DNA from: Actinokineospora terrae
GTDB taxonomy: Bacteria; Actinomycetota; Actinomycetes; Mycobacteriales; Pseudonocardiaceae
Assembly (NCBI RefSeq): GCF_900111175.1
Contig: NZ_FOGI01000002.1
Coordinates: 232,022-296,021 of the forward strand
Reading direction: 5' to 3'
Length of the DNA stretch: 64,000 nt
In this document: piece by piece, positions 44,269-52,809 of the stretch
How the letters are laid out: each line of letters opens with the position of its first letter
Position numbering within the stretch: the first letter of the stretch is position 1
Translations under genes and position numbers: made by a program
The notes under the pieces: model-generated
Told to the model about the DNA's origin: nothing
The model's input: only the letters and a program-made list of their open reading frames with translations
Databases searched by the model: none

Positions 44269-45204
44269 TCAGGGGACCAGGACCGTCTTGCCGGGCAGCG
44301 TCCCGGCGGCGGCCTGCTCGTGGACGGCGCGCAGCTCGGCCAGCGGCCTGCGCTGCGCGACGTGGATGGCCAGGTCACCGGCGTCGACGCGGCTGACCAG
44401 CTCGGCGAGCTGCTCGGCGTCGCTGCGGGCGAAGACCTGCAGCACCCGGACGCCGCGGTCGGCGCTCTCCGGGGCCGGGGGGACGGTGTTGGCGAAGGCG
44501 CCGCCGTCGACGACGAGGTCGAGCAGCCGCGCGATGCCATCCGGGGTGGGGTACCAGACCAGGTTGAGCACCACGTCGAACCGCTCCCCCGCGACCGCGT
44601 CGTGCAGCGGGGTCTCGGTGTGGTCGATGACCCGCTGGGCGCCGTAGGAGCGCAGGCGCTCGACGCTGCGGGAGCTGCCGGTCGCGGTCACGACGGCACC
44701 GGCGCGCACCGCGAGCTGCGTCGCGTAGGCGCCCACGGCACCGCCCGCGCCGTTGATCAGGATGGTCTGGTCGGGCTTGAGGCCGACGTGCTCGAACAGC
44801 GCCTGCCACGCGGTCAGGCCGACCGAGGGCAGGGCGGCGGCGTCGGCCAGGTCCCCGACGCGGGGCGCGGCGGCCAGCGTCTCGGCGGGGGCGATGGCGT
44901 ACTCGGCGGCGGCGCCGCGGCCCGCGATCGGCAGGAACGCCACGACCGCGTCGCCCTCGGTCCAGCCGGTGACGCCCGCGCCGACCTCGGCGACGGTGCC
45001 GGAGACGTCGTAGGACGGGGTGTGCGGCAGGACCAGCGGGAACACCTGCGGGAAGAAGCCCGCGCGGATCGAGCCGTCGACCGGGTTGAACGCGGCGCCC
45101 GCCACCTTGACCAGGACCTCACCCGGCCCCGGTTGGGGCTTGTCGGCCTCCTCGTGCACGAGGACGTCGGTCTCGCCGTAGGAGTGGTACCGCACTGCCT
45201 TCAT
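44269..45204 (-). CDS. Zinc-independent quinone oxidoreductase-like MDR protein
   Basis: Medium-chain dehydrogenase/reductase of 311 residues. The GroES-like N-terminal half (GEVLVKVAGAAFNPVDGSI, SGTVAEVGAGV) precedes a Rossmann domain with ILINGAGGAVGAYATQLA. Cysteines of the zinc forms are missing, so it belongs with NADPH:quinone reductases. It is divergent from a MarR gene, with a perfect palindrome between them just upstream of its start, and shares an operon with the methyltransferase and SARP downstream. It may reduce a naphthoquinone or serve as a self-protection enzyme. Confidence 0.92.
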   Translation of the reverse strand: MKAVRYHSYGETDVLVHEEADKPQPGPGEVLVKVAGAAFNPVDGSIRAGFFPQVFPLVLPHTPSYDVSGTVAEVGAGVTGWTEGDAVVAFLPIAGRGAAAEYAIAPAETLAAAPRVGDLADAAALPSVGLTAWQALFEHVGLKPDQTILINGAGGAVGAYATQLAVRAGAVVTATGSSRSVERLRSYGAQRVIDHTETPLHDAVAGERFDVVLNLVWYPTPDGIARLLDLVVDGGAFANTVPPAPESADRGVRVLQVFARSDAEQLAELVSRVDAGDLAIHVAQRRPLAELRAVHEQAAAGTLPGKTVLVP

Positions 45205-45220
45205 GGTCTTCCCTCCGGAA

Positions 45221-45268
45221 TGCTTCGAAGTCGAAGCACCAATCTAGCCTACTGCGAACTCGAAGCAC
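45221..45268. promoter_or_regulatory. MarR-type operator TGCTTCGAAGTCGAAGCA with second half-site copy
   Basis: Perfect 8-2-8 inverted repeat at 45221-45238, 16 bases before the start of the quinone oxidoreductase gene. CGAACTCGAAGCAC at 45255-45268 nearly repeats CGAAGTCGAAGCAC of the first site 29 bases earlier. Two sites for the divergently encoded MarR protein are likely. Confidence 0.65.
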
Positions 45269-45329
45269 ATCGGGTTCACCCACCGCGCAGGAGCCCGGGT
45301 TTCCGGATGGCGCCGGGTACTCTCGGCAC

Positions 45330-45854
45330 ATGGTCGGTACCCCTGCCGACGCCGACGCGGGCGGCGTCCCCGCGCTCGGTCCGCGGCAGCTGGGCGTCTA
45401 CTTCGCGCTGATGGAGGCTGTCAGCCTGCTGCAGCACCAGGTCGAGCAGCAGCTGCGCGCCGAGGGCGACCTCAGCTACGTGCAGTTCCAGCTGCTGGCC
45501 CGGCTCGCGTCCGCGGGCGGCGACCTGACCATGACCCAGCTCGCCGACGGGGTCGTCTACAGCCGCAGCGGCCTGACCTACCAGGCCGGGCTGCTGGAGA
45601 AGGCGGAGCTGATCACCCGGCGGCCGAGCCCCGACGACGAGCGCTCCACCCTGGTGGCGATCACCGAGGCGGGCCTGGCCCTGGTCGGCCGGGTGCTGCC
45701 CGGGCACGTCGAGGTGACCCGCGGGCTGCTGTTCGACTCGCTGTCCGACGACGACCTCGACCACCTCGGCGCCATCATGACCAGGGTGCGCGACCACATG
45801 CGCGCCCAGCCGCCGCGCTCCGCGGTGCCCCGCAAGCGCAAGCCGAGCGGCTGA
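45330..45854 (+). CDS. MarR-family regulator
   Basis: Regulator of 174 residues with a winged helix (MTQLADGVVYSRSGLTYQAG) and the wing LITRRPSPDDERSTLVAIT. The long C-terminal helix and basic tail (PRKRKPSG) complete it. Divergent from the quinone oxidoreductase gene, with palindromic sites between them. A typical quinone- or phenol-responsive repressor arrangement; the ligand is inferred. Confidence 0.92.
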   Translation: MVGTPADADAGGVPALGPRQLGVYFALMEAVSLLQHQVEQQLRAEGDLSYVQFQLLARLASAGGDLTMTQLADGVVYSRSGLTYQAGLLEKAELITRRPSPDDERSTLVAITEAGLALVGRVLPGHVEVTRGLLFDSLSDDDLDHLGAIMTRVRDHMRAQPPRSAVPRKRKPSG

Positions 45855-45864
45855 CCCCGGCCCG

Positions 45865-47097
45865 TCAGCGCGCACGGGAGGTGAACCGAAGCGGGAGCTC
45901 GTTCGGGCCGTGGATGCCGGTCGGCGGCCGCCAGCTGACCGGGCCCGCGATGGTCGGCGGCGACAACCGCTCGGTGAGGGCGGTGACCGCCTCGGCCAGC
46001 TCGACCCTGGCCAGCGCCGCGCCGAGGCAGTAGTGCGGTCCGGCGCCGAACAGCAGGGGCGCGGGCGACCCGGCGCGGGTGATGTCGAAGGTGTCCCCGC
46101 CGTCGACGACCCTCGGGTCGCGCTGCGCGGTCTGCACGCACATCGTCAGGAACGTGCCCTTGGTGACCGCCAGGCCGCCGTACTCGAAGTCCTCGGCGGC
46201 GCAGCGGTAGATGATCGGCGTCGATGGCACCCAGCGCATCAGCTCCTCGACGGCCTTGGGCGCCAGGTCCGGTCGGCGCGCCAGCAGGTCCCACTGCCCT
46301 GGGTGCTCGGCGAAGGTGACCATGGCGCTGGAGAGCTGGTGGCAGGTGGTGTCGTGGGCGGCGAACACCAGCGTGACGATCAGGTTGCGCAGCTCCTCCT
46401 CGGAGACCACGCCATCGGAGCCCCCGGACCGGCGCGCGGCGACCAGGGTGGAGATGAGGTCGTCGCCCGGCCGCTTCGCCTTCTCCGCCATGAGCGAGGC
46501 CACGTAGCCGTTCAGGCCGACGACGGCCTTCTCGACGCGGGCGATGATGTCGCCGCCGTGGACCATGCTGAAGACCAGGCCGATGTCGTTGGTCCACCGG
46601 CGGAACGAGTCGAGGTCCGCGTTCGGCACGCCGAGCAGCTCGCACATCACCGCCAGCGGCAACGGGTCGGCGAAGCTCTCGACGAACTCGGACACCCCGG
46701 CGTCGGCGAGCCGGTCGGCCATGAGCGCGGCCTGCGCGCGGATGAACGGGCGCAGCGCGTCGATCACCCGCGGGGTGAACGCCTTGGTGACCAGGCCGCG
46801 CAGCCGCCGGTGGTCCTCGCCGTCGCGGTTGTTGATCATCGGGACGAACCAGTCGAAGATCGGGCCCCGCACCACGCCGCTCTGCTCCATGTAGCCGCGG
46901 CCGTTGTGGTCGAGCCGCCGGTCCCGCAACAGCTCCTGGGCCTCGGCGTAGCGCAGCACGAGCAGCCCGAGCGGGCTGTCGGCGTACCAACTGCCCGCCT
47001 GGGCCGATAAGGCCGCGGCCGACCCGAAGTCGAACTCGGGATCGATGACGTTGAGGAACGGGACGCCCGCGGGCGCGGAGTTCTCCGTCGACACCAT
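45865..47097 (-). CDS. Cytochrome P450
   Basis: P450 of 410 residues. The I-helix region is TLVFAAHDTTCHQLS, the K-helix EELMRW, and the heme loop FGAGPHYCLGAALARVE. The ATG at 47097 has a GGAGAAAAC site and gives the normal N terminus; the frame continues upstream only as a shadow of the SARP gene. Its stop is 10 bases from that of the convergent MarR gene. It lies 40 bases downstream of the SARP/ATPase gene and is probably co-transcribed with it. Aromatic hydroxylation or coupling of the naphthol is plausible. Confidence 0.93.
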   Translation of the reverse strand: MVSTENSAPAGVPFLNVIDPEFDFGSAAALSAQAGSWYADSPLGLLVLRYAEAQELLRDRRLDHNGRGYMEQSGVVRGPIFDWFVPMINNRDGEDHRRLRGLVTKAFTPRVIDALRPFIRAQAALMADRLADAGVSEFVESFADPLPLAVMCELLGVPNADLDSFRRWTNDIGLVFSMVHGGDIIARVEKAVVGLNGYVASLMAEKAKRPGDDLISTLVAARRSGGSDGVVSEEELRNLIVTLVFAAHDTTCHQLSSAMVTFAEHPGQWDLLARRPDLAPKAVEELMRWVPSTPIIYRCAAEDFEYGGLAVTKGTFLTMCVQTAQRDPRVVDGGDTFDITRAGSPAPLLFGAGPHYCLGAALARVELAEAVTALTERLSPPTIAGPVSWRPPTGIHGPNELPLRFTSRAR

Positions 47098-47137
47098 GGT
47101 TTTCTCCTTCGAGGGCTTGTCCACCACCGGGTCCAGG

Positions 47138-49159
47138 TCAGCGGCCGCGCGAGGTCGAGTCCCTGGCGCGCCGCCGCGGGCTGCCCGCCACCGCGCCCAG
47201 TCGCCTGCGCAGCCGGGCCCTGCGCAGCCGCCCGTGGTTGTCGTGCAGCGCCTCGGCGACCACGGCGTGGGCGAAGCGGAACCAGCCGAGCCGGTGCTGG
47301 TCCTCGACCACCAGGCCCGCGGCGATGGCGGCGTCCAGGCTCTCCAGCGCCGCGTCGATGCCGACCGGGACGACCTCGGCGACGACCTCCACGTTGAAGC
47401 ACCGGCCCGCGACGGCGGCCACCGACAGCAGTTCGACCGCGGGGCCGGGCAGGCGCGCGACGCGCCGCAGCGCCACCTCGCGGGCGGGCGGGGGCAGCGG
47501 GACCGCGCTGGGGTCGTCGACCTGTTGTCCCGTGGGCGGTTTGAGGAGTTCCACGAGGAAGAACGGGTTGCCGCCGGTCCTGGCGCGCAGTTGCTCGGCC
47601 GTGCTCTCGCAGACCTCGCGGCACAGCACGGCACTGGCCAGCGCCCTGGTCTCCGGGATGTCGAGCCCGCCGAGGTCGATCCGGGTCAGGTCGCCGCGGG
47701 AGAGCGCGGCCATCGTCTCGGCCAGCACCGGGGCCTCGTCCGACCGGTAGGCCACGACCAGCAGCACCCGCAGCGACCGCACCGACTCGGCGAGGTGCGC
47801 CAACAGCCGTAGAGAGCACGGGTCCGCGCGGTGGAACTGGTCGAGCAGCACCACGACGGGCGCGTTGCGGGACACGTCGGTCAGGTAGTGGACGATCGCC
47901 TCGAACCGGCGCAGCGCGACACCGCTCGCGTCCTCGTCGTCGGTGGGCGCCGGGGCCACGCCGCCGAGCAGCTCGGCCACGGGGCCCGGCGCCGGGCTGT
48001 CGGTGAAGCAGGTGCCCGCCGCGCGCAGCACCTGTTCCCAGGGCCACAACGGCGACGCGGCAACGTGTTCGGGGCAGGTGCCGCACAACACCGGGACCGC
48101 CGCCCGCGCGGCGAACCGGGTCAGCAGCGCGCTCTTGCCGCCACCGGGCTCGCCGGTCACCGCGACCACCTGGCCCCGGCCCGCCGTCGCCGCGGCCAGC
48201 GCCTCGGTGAGCACGGCCAGCGCGGGCTCGCGGCCGACGAAGACGGCCTTGTCGGTGTCCGGTTTCGGCTGCGGGACAAGGGACACGGTCGCCCGCGTGG
48301 TGGGCTGCCAGTCCAACGCGGGGGCCTGGTTGAGGATCTCCTGCTTGCGTTGCTGGAGCGCGGGTCCCGGGTCGATCCCCATCTCCTCCTTGAGCCGCAG
48401 CCCGATCGCCCGCAGCACCTCCAGCGCCTCGGTCTGGCGCCCGGCCCGGTACAGCGCCAGGCTCAGCAGCTCGTAGCCGTGCTCGCGCCACGGGTTCGCC
48501 TTGAGGAACGCGCCCAGTTCGGCGATGACCACCTCGTGCGCGCCCACCGCCAGCAGCGCGGCGCAGCGGATCTCGAAGACGGAGAGCCGCAACTCCTCTA
48601 ATCGCGCCACTTCCGGCACCACGCACGGCGCGTCGGCGACCTCGGGGTAGGCCTGGCCGCGCCACAGCAGCAGGCCCGCGTCGAACTCGGCCAGCGCCCG
48701 CTCCGCGTCACCCTGGTCCCAGGCGCGCCACCCGGCGGCGGAGTGCTCGCCGAACCGGCGGACGTCGACGTCGACGACACCGCCGTCGAGCAGGTAGCCC
48801 CAGGGCGAGGTGCGCAGCACGGTCGCCGGTGCCCTCGGCGCGCGCTCGGGTTCGAGCAACCGGCGCAGGTTGGCCACGTACGACTGCAACGAGGTGATGG
48901 CCGAGGGCGGTGGGTGGCCCGCCCACAGGGTCTCCACCACGACGTCCACCGGCACCGGCTGGCCGACCTGGCTCACCAGCAGCGCGAGCAACGCGCGCTG
49001 CTTGGGGGCGCCGAGGTCGACCGGCTGCGCGCAGACCGTCGCCGCCACCGGGCCCAGCGCGCGGAACTCGACCAGGACCCGACCGGGGGCGGTCCGACCT
49101 GGCCCGCGGGCCTCCTGCGGTGTGCGGTGCGCGGTCCCGACGACGGGTGCGGTGGTCAT
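47138..49159 (-). CDS. SARP regulator with AAA ATPase domain
   Basis: Regulator of 673 residues: winged helix (VEFRALGPVAATVC to LLALLVSQVGQPVPVDVV), activation domain (about 110-265), and an AAA ATPase domain with VVAVTGEPGGGKSALLTRFA (Walker A) and VVVLLDQFHRADPCSLRLLA (Walker B). The C terminus resembles the winged region of the same ATPase group and ends in a basic arginine-rich tail. There are no TPR repeats, unlike the AfsR-like protein at 18.5 kb. It leads the operon with the P450. Confidence 0.92.
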   Translation of the reverse strand: MTTAPVVGTAHRTPQEARGPGRTAPGRVLVEFRALGPVAATVCAQPVDLGAPKQRALLALLVSQVGQPVPVDVVVETLWAGHPPPSAITSLQSYVANLRRLLEPERAPRAPATVLRTSPWGYLLDGGVVDVDVRRFGEHSAAGWRAWDQGDAERALAEFDAGLLLWRGQAYPEVADAPCVVPEVARLEELRLSVFEIRCAALLAVGAHEVVIAELGAFLKANPWREHGYELLSLALYRAGRQTEALEVLRAIGLRLKEEMGIDPGPALQQRKQEILNQAPALDWQPTTRATVSLVPQPKPDTDKAVFVGREPALAVLTEALAAATAGRGQVVAVTGEPGGGKSALLTRFAARAAVPVLCGTCPEHVAASPLWPWEQVLRAAGTCFTDSPAPGPVAELLGGVAPAPTDDEDASGVALRRFEAIVHYLTDVSRNAPVVVLLDQFHRADPCSLRLLAHLAESVRSLRVLLVVAYRSDEAPVLAETMAALSRGDLTRIDLGGLDIPETRALASAVLCREVCESTAEQLRARTGGNPFFLVELLKPPTGQQVDDPSAVPLPPPAREVALRRVARLPGPAVELLSVAAVAGRCFNVEVVAEVVPVGIDAALESLDAAIAAGLVVEDQHRLGWFRFAHAVVAEALHDNHGRLRRARLRRRLGAVAGSPRRRARDSTSRGR

Positions 49160-49632
49160 GGGTGCCTTTCCGGGTCAATTCCTCGCGGGTCCGGGTGGAC
49201 CGGGCCACGGGCACGGCCCGCGGAATCCGGTCGAATCTGCGACAACACCACCTGCCATATTCGCGGCACACAGTGTGCCGCATTCTCACGCGTGGCCCGG
49301 CGACCGGGCGGGAACTACCGGGAATCGGAAGCGACATACCGGACAGTACCGCCCGCTGCGGCCGGGTGACCAGCGCATCGACGCTCGTCACCGCAGTTCA
49401 GGGCGAAGTCCGCAGCGTGCCGCCACCACCCCCGGTCGCTGGAATACCAGTCGGCGTCGAGGCTAGGAAAGTCGACTCAAAAATCGCTAAAGATCTCCTA
49501 ACCGCATTTCCGCGGTCCACCGATCTGCCGTTGGGCGTTACGGCGGCCGGACCAGGGGCGTCGTTTTTTTTCCGGCGGTTCGGCATCTTTCCCTGAGGTT
49601 TCGCCGGGGCGGTGTGGTAAACGCGGGGCGGC
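49160..49632. other. Non-coding stretch between SARP and FAD monooxygenase
   Basis: No gene supported. It contains an unusually A/T-rich part at about 49468-49510 that may be the promoter of the SARP, and eight consecutive T at about 49563-49571 without a clear hairpin. Confidence 0.5.
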
Positions 49633-50751
49633 TCAGAGGGGTTCGACGAGCCTGGCCAGCGCCCGCTCCACCACGGCGGTCTGCGCGGCGGGCGGCGCCT
49701 GGGCCTGTTCGAGCCTGCCGATCTCGATCGAGCTCTCCACGACGAGCCTGCACCGCTGCGCGCGCCGAGCGGTGAACGCGGCGAACGTCTCGGCGACGGT
49801 GCCGTGCCGGGCCAGTTCCTCGGCGAGCACCAAGCCGTCCTCGACCGCGATCCCCGCGCCGGAGGCCAGTTGCGGGGTCGTGGGGTGGGCGGCGTCGCCG
49901 ATGAGCAGGACCCGGCCGCGGTGCCAGGGGCTCGGGAGGTAGAAGGACTCCAGCGGCCGGAAGGTGATCTCGGTCTGGTCGTCGATCGACGCCCGCACCT
50001 CGCGGACGTAGCCCCCGTACGGCGCGAGGAGTTCCCTGAGGGCACCGGGCTGCTCGCGCGGTTCCCGGACCACGCGCGGGGTTCGCTCCACGACGAACAG
50101 GTACATCTCGGTCGCGGAGATCGGCGTCCACCCGACTTTCGCGGTGCCGCCGAGGAAGTAGTGCCTGCGGTCGACGCCGGGCGGGCGCGGCACGAAGATC
50201 CGCCACACGCTCTGCCCGGTGTACTCCGGCCCCGGCGCGTCGGGGAAGAGCTGGTCGCGGGTCCGGGAGTGGACGCCGTCCGCGCCGATGACCATGTCGT
50301 AGCGGCCCTCGCCGCCGTCGCTGAAGACCACGTCCACGCCGCTGCCGTCGTCGTGCATCCGGTCCACGGACACCTCAAGCCGAGGGCCCGGCCCGCCTTC
50401 GAGGACGAGCGCGGACAGGATGTCGTACAACACGGGCCGGGCGATCCCGCCCGATCCGCACACCCCGGACCCCTCCGGCATCGACGTCGGGATGTCGCGC
50501 ACCGGCTCCCCGTCGATGGTGCAGACCCGGATCCCCTCCCCCACGTACCCGCGCTCGGCGATCTCCGGGTACACACCCAGCTGCCGGAACGCCCGCAGCG
50601 TGGGTCCGGTGATCGTCAACCCCGCGCCTGCCGCCTTCCACTCCGGCGCGATGTCCACCAGGTCGACCTCGGCCCCGACTCGCCGCAGCGAGATCCCCGC
50701 CGCCATCCCCGCGATCCCGGCCCCCACGACCAACACCCGCACCGACGCCAT
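49633..50751 (-). CDS. FAD-dependent aromatic monooxygenase (PHBH type)
   Basis: Flavoprotein monooxygenase of 372 residues. The N-terminal dinucleotide fold is VLVVGAGIAGMAAGISLRRV, the middle DG motif YDMVIGADGVHSRTRDQL and the FAD-ribityl motif VLLIGDAAHPTTPQLASGAG. These are all three fingerprints of class A hydroxylases. The ATG at 50751 follows GGGGAG. Such enzymes insert oxygen into phenols and would suit oxidation of tetrahydroxynaphthalene to a quinone. It is the last enzyme gene on the right side of the type III PKS cluster; the genes beyond look unrelated. Confidence 0.92.
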   Translation of the reverse strand: MASVRVLVVGAGIAGMAAGISLRRVGAEVDLVDIAPEWKAAGAGLTITGPTLRAFRQLGVYPEIAERGYVGEGIRVCTIDGEPVRDIPTSMPEGSGVCGSGGIARPVLYDILSALVLEGGPGPRLEVSVDRMHDDGSGVDVVFSDGGEGRYDMVIGADGVHSRTRDQLFPDAPGPEYTGQSVWRIFVPRPPGVDRRHYFLGGTAKVGWTPISATEMYLFVVERTPRVVREPREQPGALRELLAPYGGYVREVRASIDDQTEITFRPLESFYLPSPWHRGRVLLIGDAAHPTTPQLASGAGIAVEDGLVLAEELARHGTVAETFAAFTARRAQRCRLVVESSIEIGRLEQAQAPPAAQTAVVERALARLVEPL

Positions 50752-50922
50752 CGCGCTCCCCCTCGACCCCGTGAACCGACCGTCCGCGAACCAAGATCCA
50801 CGCCAGCATAGCCAGGAACCACGGGCGTTCCCGGGCTCCGAATGGCCTCCGCACAAGCGAAGCGGGTTCCACCCGGCACGCGCTGCCAGGCGGAGTCGGT
50901 GCTCGGGTGCGATGCTGGGTGG

Positions 50923-51276
50923 ATGACCGAGGTGGTCGGGCCGCGGCGCGAACTGGAGCGGACCCGCGATGGCGACGGCCCTGGCGCGGACCAGGCGCGG
51001 ATCGCCCTGTCCGGCGGCGCGTCGGCCGACCGGGTGCGGGCCGCGATCCTCGCGCTCGCCACCGGCCGGGGCGCCTCCAGCAGCACCTGCCCGTCCGACG
51101 CCGCCAGGGCGGTGGCCGACGACTGGCGTCCGCTGCTGCCCCTCGCCCGGCAACTGACCCGCGACCTCGCCCGCACCGGAGCCGTGCGCGTCACCCAACG
51201 CGGCACCGCCCTCGACCCCGGGGCCGACTGGCGGGGCCCGATCAGGATCCACCTACCCGCGGCAGCCGATGGCTGA
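50923..51276 (+). CDS. DUF3253-like protein
   Basis: Protein of 117 residues. The stretch DRVRAAILALATGRGASSST then PSDAARAVADDWRPLL and GAVRVTQRGTALD followed by GPIRI is the pattern of DUF3253 proteins, winged-helix-like with unknown role. The ATG at 50923 is preceded by GGTGG; a longer frame upstream is less likely. It overlaps the next gene by 8 bases. Confidence 0.75.
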   Translation: MTEVVGPRRELERTRDGDGPGADQARIALSGGASADRVRAAILALATGRGASSSTCPSDAARAVADDWRPLLPLARQLTRDLARTGAVRVTQRGTALDPGADWRGPIRIHLPAAADG

Positions 51277-51568
51277 TCCCGAACTCACCCCGGACGGCCA
51301 CTTCGTCATCATCAAGGGCAGGCGCTGGCGGGCCACCGATCCCGAGATCCCGCCGGAGCAGGCCGCCCGGCTGCGCGCTCTGCTGATGGCCGCCCGCCGT
51401 GATGTCGGAGCGGCCCTGCGCGCCGAGGACGCCGACGCGCAACGAGCCGCCCGAGCGCGGGTCCACGCGGCGAAAGTGGCCTTGGGCGAGCGCGGAACCC
51501 CCTGGTGGGAGCAGAACCCAGCGGAACGCCGCGAGCGCTGGCAACGAGGACTGGACGCGCCTGCCTGA
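51269..51568 (+). CDS. Small conserved hypothetical protein
   Basis: Protein of 99 residues beginning with TPDGHFVIIKGRRWRATDPE and continuing as a long charged helix (RLRALLMAARRDVGAALRAE). The C terminus has GTPWWEQNPAERRERW. It overlaps the DUF3253 gene by 8 bases, so the two are made together. A similar short protein next to DUF3253 is common in actinomycetes as I recall; function unknown. Confidence 0.7.
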   Translation: MADPELTPDGHFVIIKGRRWRATDPEIPPEQAARLRALLMAARRDVGAALRAEDADAQRAARARVHAAKVALGERGTPWWEQNPAERRERWQRGLDAPA

Positions 51569-51643
51569 GTCCCGCGCGGTGATCGGTGGCGTCCACTGCG
51601 GACTGATAGCGTGGCCGGTACGGCTGGGGTGTGACGGAGGGTC

Positions 51644-52609
51644 ATGACTTTCGCGGTACTCGCCTTGGTGGCGTTGGTGGTGTTCGGGTATCGCGTGTGG
51701 CGGGAGCCGCGGCGGATCGGGAACGCGGTGTGGCTGGGGGTCGCGGCGGTCCTTCTCGGGTTGTGGCTGGTGGTCGGGCTTTCCGACCGCGTGGTCGTCG
51801 TGGGGTTGCTGGCGTTCGGCGGGGTGGTGGCGTTGGTGCTGCCGGGAGCGCTGATCGCCAACGGGGTGCTGATGTGGCGGCGGGAAGGGCACACGCTGGG
51901 GAACCTGCTGTCGCTGCTGGCCGGGCTGGCGATGCTCGGACTGGCCGGGGCGGCGGCCGCCGTGGTCGGGTTCGGCGGGTCGCGTTGGCTGGTCGCCGCG
52001 GTCGCGTCGGTGGTGTTGGTGGCGGCTTATCTGGCGTTCCTGTTCGTGGCGCTGCTCGCGTACTCGGTGCTCTACAGCCGGATCGGGCGGAGCAAGCGGG
52101 CGGACGCGATCATCGTGCTCGGCGCCGGGCTCAACGGTTCCACGGTGCCACCCCTGCTCGCGAACCGCCTCGACCGGGCGGTGGAACGACTCGACGCCGA
52201 CGCGGTGCTGGTCGTCTCCGGCGGCCAGGGCGCCGACGAACAGGTGTCCGAGGCCGAGGCGATGGCGGAGTACCTGCGCGGGCAGGGGGTGCAGGACGAG
52301 CGGATCCTGTTGGAGGACAGGGCGACCAGCACCGAGGAGAACCTGCGCAACAGCATGGCCCTGCTCACCGACGCCACCACGTCCACGGTCGTGGCCGTCA
52401 CCAACAACTACCACGTGTTCCGCACCGCCGTGCTGGCCCGCCGCCTCCACCTCAAACTCCACGTCATCGGCGCACCCACCGCTACCTATTTCGTCCCCAG
52501 CGCATTCCTGCGCGAATTCGTCGCCCTGCTCGCGCAATACTGGCGCACCAATACGACAATCGCCGTCCTCATGGCTTCCCTCCCTCTGATCCTCACCGCA
52601 TTGCGCTGA
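51644..52609 (+). CDS. YdcF/SanA-family membrane protein (DUF218)
   Basis: Protein of 321 residues. The first 150 residues hold about four to five membrane helices. A C-terminal DUF218 domain follows, with DAIIVLGAGLNGSTVPPLLA, VLVVSGGQGADEQVSEAEAM and LLEDRATSTEENLRN, which are the standard motifs of the ElyC/SanA/YdcF group. These proteins affect envelope and peptidoglycan precursor handling in E. coli; the substrate is not known. GGAGG precedes the ATG. A weak hairpin lies downstream at about 52660-52685. Confidence 0.88.
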   Translation: MTFAVLALVALVVFGYRVWREPRRIGNAVWLGVAAVLLGLWLVVGLSDRVVVVGLLAFGGVVALVLPGALIANGVLMWRREGHTLGNLLSLLAGLAMLGLAGAAAAVVGFGGSRWLVAAVASVVLVAAYLAFLFVALLAYSVLYSRIGRSKRADAIIVLGAGLNGSTVPPLLANRLDRAVERLDADAVLVVSGGQGADEQVSEAEAMAEYLRGQGVQDERILLEDRATSTEENLRNSMALLTDATTSTVVAVTNNYHVFRTAVLARRLHLKLHVIGAPTATYFVPSAFLREFVALLAQYWRTNTTIAVLMASLPLILTALR

Positions 52610-52809
52610 CGAGGATCGCGGCGGAGTGATTACGCCGACCGGGAGGGTGTGGGCGGCCTGGGCCGGGTGGCCCGACCCGGTTGTTGCGGGCTGATCAGCG
52701 CTGGTGGGGCGGGGATCCCGGTGTCGATAATCGGGGAGTTGTCCGCCCGCGGGGTAGCGGACACCGATGCCTTCTGTGTCGATCGGTGAATTCTGGGAAG
52801 GAATCCCCT

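Noticed and set aside
49562..49572. Run of eight T as a rho-independent terminator
   Set aside because: No stable hairpin precedes it on either strand, so it is left as an unexplained feature of the intergenic space.
52655..52690. Strong terminator after the YdcF-like gene
   Set aside because: Only a 6-bp imperfect hairpin (CCGGGT/ACCCGG) can be seen; too weak to list as a feature.
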